Source of the DNA: an uncultured Bacteroidales bacterium
GTDB taxonomy: Bacteria; Bacteroidota; Bacteroidia; Bacteroidales; P3
Length of the DNA stretch: 39,645 nt
Assembly: GCA_900318665.1 (NCBI GenBank)
Contig: ONLQ01000022.1
Coordinates: forward strand, 32,187-71,831
Direction of reading: 5' to 3'
The notes beneath the pieces were generated by a model, which saw nothing but the letters and a program-made list of their open reading frames with translations, searched no databases and was not told the DNA's origin. Shown piece by piece: positions 35,448 through 39,645 of this stretch. Position numbers and translations under genes: made by a program. How positions within the stretch are numbered: position 1 is the first letter of the stretch; the number at the start of each line of letters is the position of its first letter.

Positions 35448-38400
35448 TTAGAATTGGAATGAGTTCAAGTCGACAGGACGCATGGTACCAAACCACTTGA
35501 TAACACGTTCGCCAACATTAGGTACACTGACATGGATGAGATACATACCGCCAGCAATGGGGATACCGTTGTGGTTGTGGAGGTCCCAATCGTAGGTAGT
35601 AGTATTGGCAGGAGTAGGTCCGAGGCGGCGCACAAGGGTGCCGTCAACGGTATAGATAGAGATAACTGAATTGGCAGGGATGTTGATGAAGCGCACCTTG
35701 GTCTCAAGTTGGCTGAGGGTCTCATAGGTGGAGTAACTGTAGTAGGGATTAGGAACAACATTGATTTTGTCCAAAACCTCGTTACGATAAGACTCCTTGG
35801 CGTCGCTCTTGGTAGCCTGGTTGGTGAGCGTAGCAATATCGGAAGTGAGTTCGAACATATAACGAGGATAGTCGTTAAACTCGGTAGTTCCAACGCTCTG
35901 GTCGGCGGTAAGACCGCTGTTGCCCATATAACGACCATAAGGCATATTGACGTGGATGTCAACAGTAACGTCGCAGGCAATACCATCTACATAGCCCTTG
36001 TCGGGGTCGTTGAGAGAGCGGTCGTGACCAGGATATTTGAACTGGTAGCGCGAATTCACCATCGGGATATTGACCCAAGCGGCAGAAGCATAGAGCAGTG
36101 CCGAAGAGTCGCGGACTGCGATGGGTTTCATAGGCTCGTCGGTACGACCTTCGGCAGCAACGACACCTCTGTAGATTGAGGGATAACTGCCAGAGAGGCT
36201 TTGGGTGGTGGTGAGCAGACGGTCGAGCGAGCCGAGCATCTTGTTAGCCCATTCACCAGCATCGTAGGCAGGTGTGCGGAAGTTGCGCAACGAAACGTTG
36301 TCGGTGTTGAACAAATTGGGGAAACGCACGGTAGTGGCGTTCATCACATAGATGAAGTGGCGACCACCCAAGACGTAGTTCTGTGTTCCGTCAACAATAT
36401 TCATCACAGGATTCCACAACATATCGCGACCATTGAACTGAACATAGCGAGAATCCTCACCAAACATAATGTTGAGACGTTCTCCAGTGGCCAAAGAGAT
36501 TGCGTAGCCAGGGAACCAACCCATACCCTCTTTAGAAATATAAGCGGGGTTGTTGGGGTCGTTAGTGTTGGCTGCAATTCCAAGGTCCTCAACGGTTCTA
36601 CCCATCTTATCAACGGAGAGATGTTTACGTTTCTGGAACTTGCGGGCGTTGCCCTCAGACTGCGAATAGTCGTCGCACATCTCGATAACCGGGCAACGGG
36701 TCCACTTTGAGGTATCGGCTGTGAAGACGATACGCACGCTGGGCAGTTTGGAGAGGTCGTTGAAGCAGAGCGAACTGTTGTGCGAGTTGTCCATCAAACG
36801 ACGTTTCACCTTGTTGAAGTTGTATTCCTTGGCAGAGACACGGTTTGCAAGGGTGTCCATAGTTGCCTCGGAAGGCATAAAGTGGGTGAAATTAAATCCG
36901 GGGTGATAATCAAGAGTGGAAACAAGGCCATAAGGTGCCCAAGTACCACTGACAACATCTTCGAAGATATTGTTCTTATCGACACCAGTAGTACGGGTCT
37001 CGCTGACCTGTGCGTTCTGGCTCGGAGAGAACTGACGGAAGTAGTCTTCGTCGAGATAATTCTCGGACAGGCTCACTTCGGCATCGGAGGCGAGGAAACT
37101 CGTCAACGAACCTTGCGTAAACTGATTACCGGCACGAATCCAGTTGTACATCTGACCACCGTCATTGTCGGAGAAACCGAAGAGCCACTGGGCGTTGGTA
37201 TCGGCATAGGTTATAGAGGAAGCGAGCAACGGGTTGCCAGAAATCGCATTGCCATAGAAGGTGTAGCGGTTGGTGTTGGTAACACCATCGAGGTTACTGG
37301 CGTTGAGTGTAATCTCATTGGGAGTGGCAACAGCACTTGCGTTCTTCAGTGCTACGGAAATACCAAGATTAACAAACACCTGCTCGACAAAACCACCAAT
37401 AATCTGCTCGTTGAAACGGCCGATATTGAAATCGGAGTAAACCGTGTCGGGACCGCCTTCGTAAACAGCACCGCCATCGGCATTGGTGATGAACCAACGA
37501 GTGTTTTCATCAACGACACCAGTATTGGTGGTGAACTGAACGATATATCTGCCCTGTTTCACGCTGAGTGGGTCGATAACCTTAACATCGATGGGGCCAA
37601 AACCTTTCTCATAGACGGGATGTGCCACAACACAAGGATTTGCTATATCGGTGAGTTCGCCATTTCTTCTATTGAAGGTGTATTTTCCTGCAGGTTTACC
37701 CGGCTCGCCAGGAGCACCCATAAGTTCCTCGATAGATTCCTTGGTGAGTTGCAGTATGCTACCACCATTGCCGAAGCCCTCGATACGGGTAACCATAGGA
37801 CGAGTCTCAAACTCGGCTTGAACCACGGTACCACCATTCTCCGACTGCGGATTGTGAGGTATAGCGGTGTAAACAGGTATGGAGTTGCCTTTCTCGTCCT
37901 TGCTACTGGCAAGGTAGGGGGTCTTCTGACCATCGAGGTAGGCCGCCTGAGTCTGCGAATAGGGTTTATAGCGGTTCTGAGCATAGGCTATAGCAACATA
38001 GTAGTATTCCTTGTTGTTGACCAGTTGCTTGCTCGTACCTGTTGAGAAAGCATCGTCAGTGATACGGAACACATGCTGTATGCCCTTGTTAGCACCATCA
38101 ACCATCACTTGGCCAGTCATAAGACCAGTTGCAGAGTTGGTGGAGAAGTTGATGAGACGCGAGATAGGCTGCTGTTTTGCCTCGTCGTAGTAGTTCTCGA
38201 TGTCGCACTGAGCAACAAGACGAGCCTTGGTAACATCGCCGATGTCGGAAACCGAAGCGTTGGCGTCTTTCAACTGATAAATCTGATAACCCTCGAAGAT
38301 ATATTTGCGCTGTTCGGCAGTGTACTCAAGGGTGAAAGTGGAGTCAACGCCATTGATTCTACGAGTCTCGGTGTAGGTGCGAGGAATAGTGAGGTCGGTC

Positions 38401-39645
38401 TTCTCGAAGCACTCGTTGTAGTTGTTGGAACGAGTGTTGTCGTAAGTAAGATAGAGAATGACCTCTCTGTCGAGTTCCTGAATAACCATGGTAGGAGCCT
38501 CGGGACCTTCGAGAACCTCAAAGCAGTTTTCGAAGAGCGACTGGCAAATGTCGTCGATTTCGCGGAGAAGTTCAACCGAAGACCAAGCGTTGCCCGAAGA
38601 AGCCTGAGCAAAAGGAATACCTACGGTGATGTAGTTAAGAGCACCTGGTTTCAGGGTGAAAGGACCAGCGGACTGCATGAAACGACGGTCGCCAGGCTGG
38701 TTGCCAGAGGCCACCTCGGTCCAAATACCATCAGTCTCAACACCATTGGTACCCCATCTGAGCGGGTCGGTGTCGCCAGGGAACATAAAGTCGCAAACGG
38801 GCTTGGTAGCATCAAGACCAGCACCACCGAAGGTCATACGCTGACCGTTTTTCCAACGACCACGAAGGTAGTTGTAGTAGTCGGTAGCCTTGGCGGGGTC
38901 TGAGTTGATGCCCGAGTAGCCAATATTATAGTAAACGAAGCGGCGCATACCGAAACGTTCGTCATCGACAATACCGTTGCCAAAGTTCACACCATTGATG
39001 GCACAGTTGCCAACAGAGTCGCCAGCCTTGAAATACCAACCATCGGGATAGAAGAGGTCGGCAGCCTGAGTAAGAGCGAAGGTGTCGTAAACGGTGTTGC
39101 CATTAGCATCGTTGCCAACATAGTTGCCATCATCATCGGTCTTCTTGTAATTGGCAAGAAGAGCGGCATACTGAGGATTGATGTCGGGTTGAAGTTTGGC
39201 AAAATCAATCTTAGGATTGTCCTTGCCATCGGGGTCCATATAGGGACCCTGGAAGAAGTCGATACCGACAGCAGGAGGAATTCCAGAATAAGAACCCGAT
39301 CCAGGACCATCGGACTCGTCGCCGTTGTAGCAGTAGCCAAGACCGCGCTTGACATCGCAACCTACATAGTCGTCGGCAGCGTAGCCAAGGTCGGCGTCAA
39401 CCCACTGGCTGAAGTAGGTGTCCTTGAGGGTATAGGTGGAACGGTTGATGACCTCGTAAGAATAGAAGGTCATGTTGTTGATTTCGTCGTTGGTGGCGAA
39501 AGCGAAAGCCTGTGCACGGATTTCAAGACCGATGGGCTGGCCGTTGGTCTCGGTGTGCACGGTACCCATATCGTTGAATACCCACCAAATGGTCTGGTCG
39601 CCTTTGAGGACCTGGTCGGAAAGAATACCCTTGTCAACGATGCCG
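35448..39645 (-). CDS. Very large secreted protein, 5' end missing (T9SS-type C-terminal domain)
   Basis: The frame is open to the window edge: upstream of the internal Met at 39569 it reads on ('QTIWWVFND') without a stop. So 1398 residues are visible and the N-terminus is missing. Most of the sequence is extracellular-looking, rich in Asn, Asp, Gly, Tyr and Thr, with no repeats I recognise. The last about 105 residues form an FlgD-Ig-like/T9SS C-terminal domain: 'VVPNPYYSYSTYE', 'VRFINIPANSVISIYTVDG', 'GGMYLIHVSVPNVGERV', 'IKWFG', 'RPVDLNSF'. Proteins of this kind often stand next to a PorV-like gene in Bacteroidetes, as here. Function unknown. Confidence 0.83.
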   Translation of the reverse strand, partial: GIVDKGILSDQVLKGDQTIWWVFNDMGTVHTETNGQPIGLEIRAQAFAFATNDEINNMTFYSYEVINRSTYTLKDTYFSQWVDADLGYAADDYVGCDVKRGLGYCYNGDESDGPGSGSYSGIPPAVGIDFFQGPYMDPDGKDNPKIDFAKLQPDINPQYAALLANYKKTDDDGNYVGNDANGNTVYDTFALTQAADLFYPDGWYFKAGDSVGNCAINGVNFGNGIVDDERFGMRRFVYYNIGYSGINSDPAKATDYYNYLRGRWKNGQRMTFGGAGLDATKPVCDFMFPGDTDPLRWGTNGVETDGIWTEVASGNQPGDRRFMQSAGPFTLKPGALNYITVGIPFAQASSGNAWSSVELLREIDDICQSLFENCFEVLEGPEAPTMVIQELDREVILYLTYDNTRSNNYNECFEKTDLTIPRTYTETRRINGVDSTFTLEYTAEQRKYIFEGYQIYQLKDANASVSDIGDVTKARLVAQCDIENYYDEAKQQPISRLINFSTNSATGLMTGQVMVDGANKGIQHVFRITDDAFSTGTSKQLVNNKEYYYVAIAYAQNRYKPYSQTQAAYLDGQKTPYLASSKDEKGNSIPVYTAIPHNPQSENGGTVVQAEFETRPMVTRIEGFGNGGSILQLTKESIEELMGAPGEPGKPAGKYTFNRRNGELTDIANPCVVAHPVYEKGFGPIDVKVIDPLSVKQGRYIVQFTTNTGVVDENTRWFITNADGGAVYEGGPDTVYSDFNIGRFNEQIIGGFVEQVFVNLGISVALKNASAVATPNEITLNASNLDGVTNTNRYTFYGNAISGNPLLASSITYADTNAQWLFGFSDNDGGQMYNWIRAGNQFTQGSLTSFLASDAEVSLSENYLDEDYFRQFSPSQNAQVSETRTTGVDKNNIFEDVVSGTWAPYGLVSTLDYHPGFNFTHFMPSEATMDTLANRVSAKEYNFNKVKRRLMDNSHNSSLCFNDLSKLPSVRIVFTADTSKWTRCPVIEMCDDYSQSEGNARKFQKRKHLSVDKMGRTVEDLGIAANTNDPNNPAYISKEGMGWFPGYAISLATGERLNIMFGEDSRYVQFNGRDMLWNPVMNIVDGTQNYVLGGRHFIYVMNATTVRFPNLFNTDNVSLRNFRTPAYDAGEWANKMLGSLDRLLTTTQSLSGSYPSIYRGVVAAEGRTDEPMKPIAVRDSSALLYASAAWVNIPMVNSRYQFKYPGHDRSLNDPDKGYVDGIACDVTVDIHVNMPYGRYMGNSGLTADQSVGTTEFNDYPRYMFELTSDIATLTNQATKSDAKESYRNEVLDKINVVPNPYYSYSTYETLSQLETKVRFINIPANSVISIYTVDGTLVRRLGPTPANTTTYDWDLHNHNGIPIAGGMYLIHVSVPNVGERVIKWFGTMRPVDLNSFQF

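Noticed and set aside
34359-38903. Several 276-421 codon frames on the plus strand across the PorV-like and large secreted genes
   Set aside because: They are shadows of the minus-strand genes, which have signal peptide, barrel or sorting-domain features; the plus frames show none.

Overview
The window is a piece of a Bacteroidetes chromosome, most likely of the order Bacteroidales. The evidence is consistent across the window. Many genes are preceded by the Bacteroidetes -7 promoter element TAnnTTTG. Several secreted proteins end in type IX secretion (T9SS) sorting domains of type A or type B. There is a PorV/PorQ-like outer-membrane protein, a GldA-like ATPase, a Bacteroidetes-style LptD and the long form of PurM. 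Anaerobic or gut-type habitat would be a guess. The right end of the window cuts the last gene.

Layout. 1-470: a tRNA-Glu(CUC) on the minus strand with its promoter and terminator, then a small PspC-domain membrane protein. 592-4360: the conserved translation cluster thrS-infC-rpmI-rplT-rplS, ending in a strong terminator; infC has no ATG and appears to start at AUU (or AUA). 4480-7710 (minus): a secreted LRR/BspA-like T9SS type A protein carrying three 'GCDS' repeats, and a DUF4846-like exported protein. 8019-12104: rpsO, pnp (with a leader hairpin) and purM, each followed by its own terminator. 12236-22466: two tandem giant secreted proteins (1632 and 1729 aa), each built of about 24 'C...W...GCDS' repeats and a T9SS type B C-terminal domain. 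22518-24486: an AraC-family regulator divergent from an exported coiled-coil protein, separated by an A/T-rich region with an 18-A run. 24547-28100 (minus): an operon-like run amidase - GldA-like ATPase - pyrF - acidic-tailed membrane protein. 28211-33237 (plus): lptD, a MerR-type regulator, a CPBP protease and a tyrosine recombinase. 33325-34208 (minus): greA-HIT. 34332-39645 (minus): a large secreted protein, truncated by the window edge, followed by a PorV-like protein.

How the genes fit together. Much of the window serves the envelope: T9SS cargo, a PorV-like partner, LptD for LPS export and a cell-wall amidase. These are interleaved with housekeeping translation, RNA-decay and nucleotide genes.

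The most interesting signal is in the two giant repeat proteins. The repeat unit normally has two cysteines. Wherever a unit has lost its first cysteine, the next unit has lost its second: 12 of 12 cases by hand count. This reads as compensated, inter-unit disulfide bookkeeping. The Asp-Ser that follows the second cysteine is kept even when that cysteine is gone, and in most units it matches the known Bacteroides O-glycosylation sequon.
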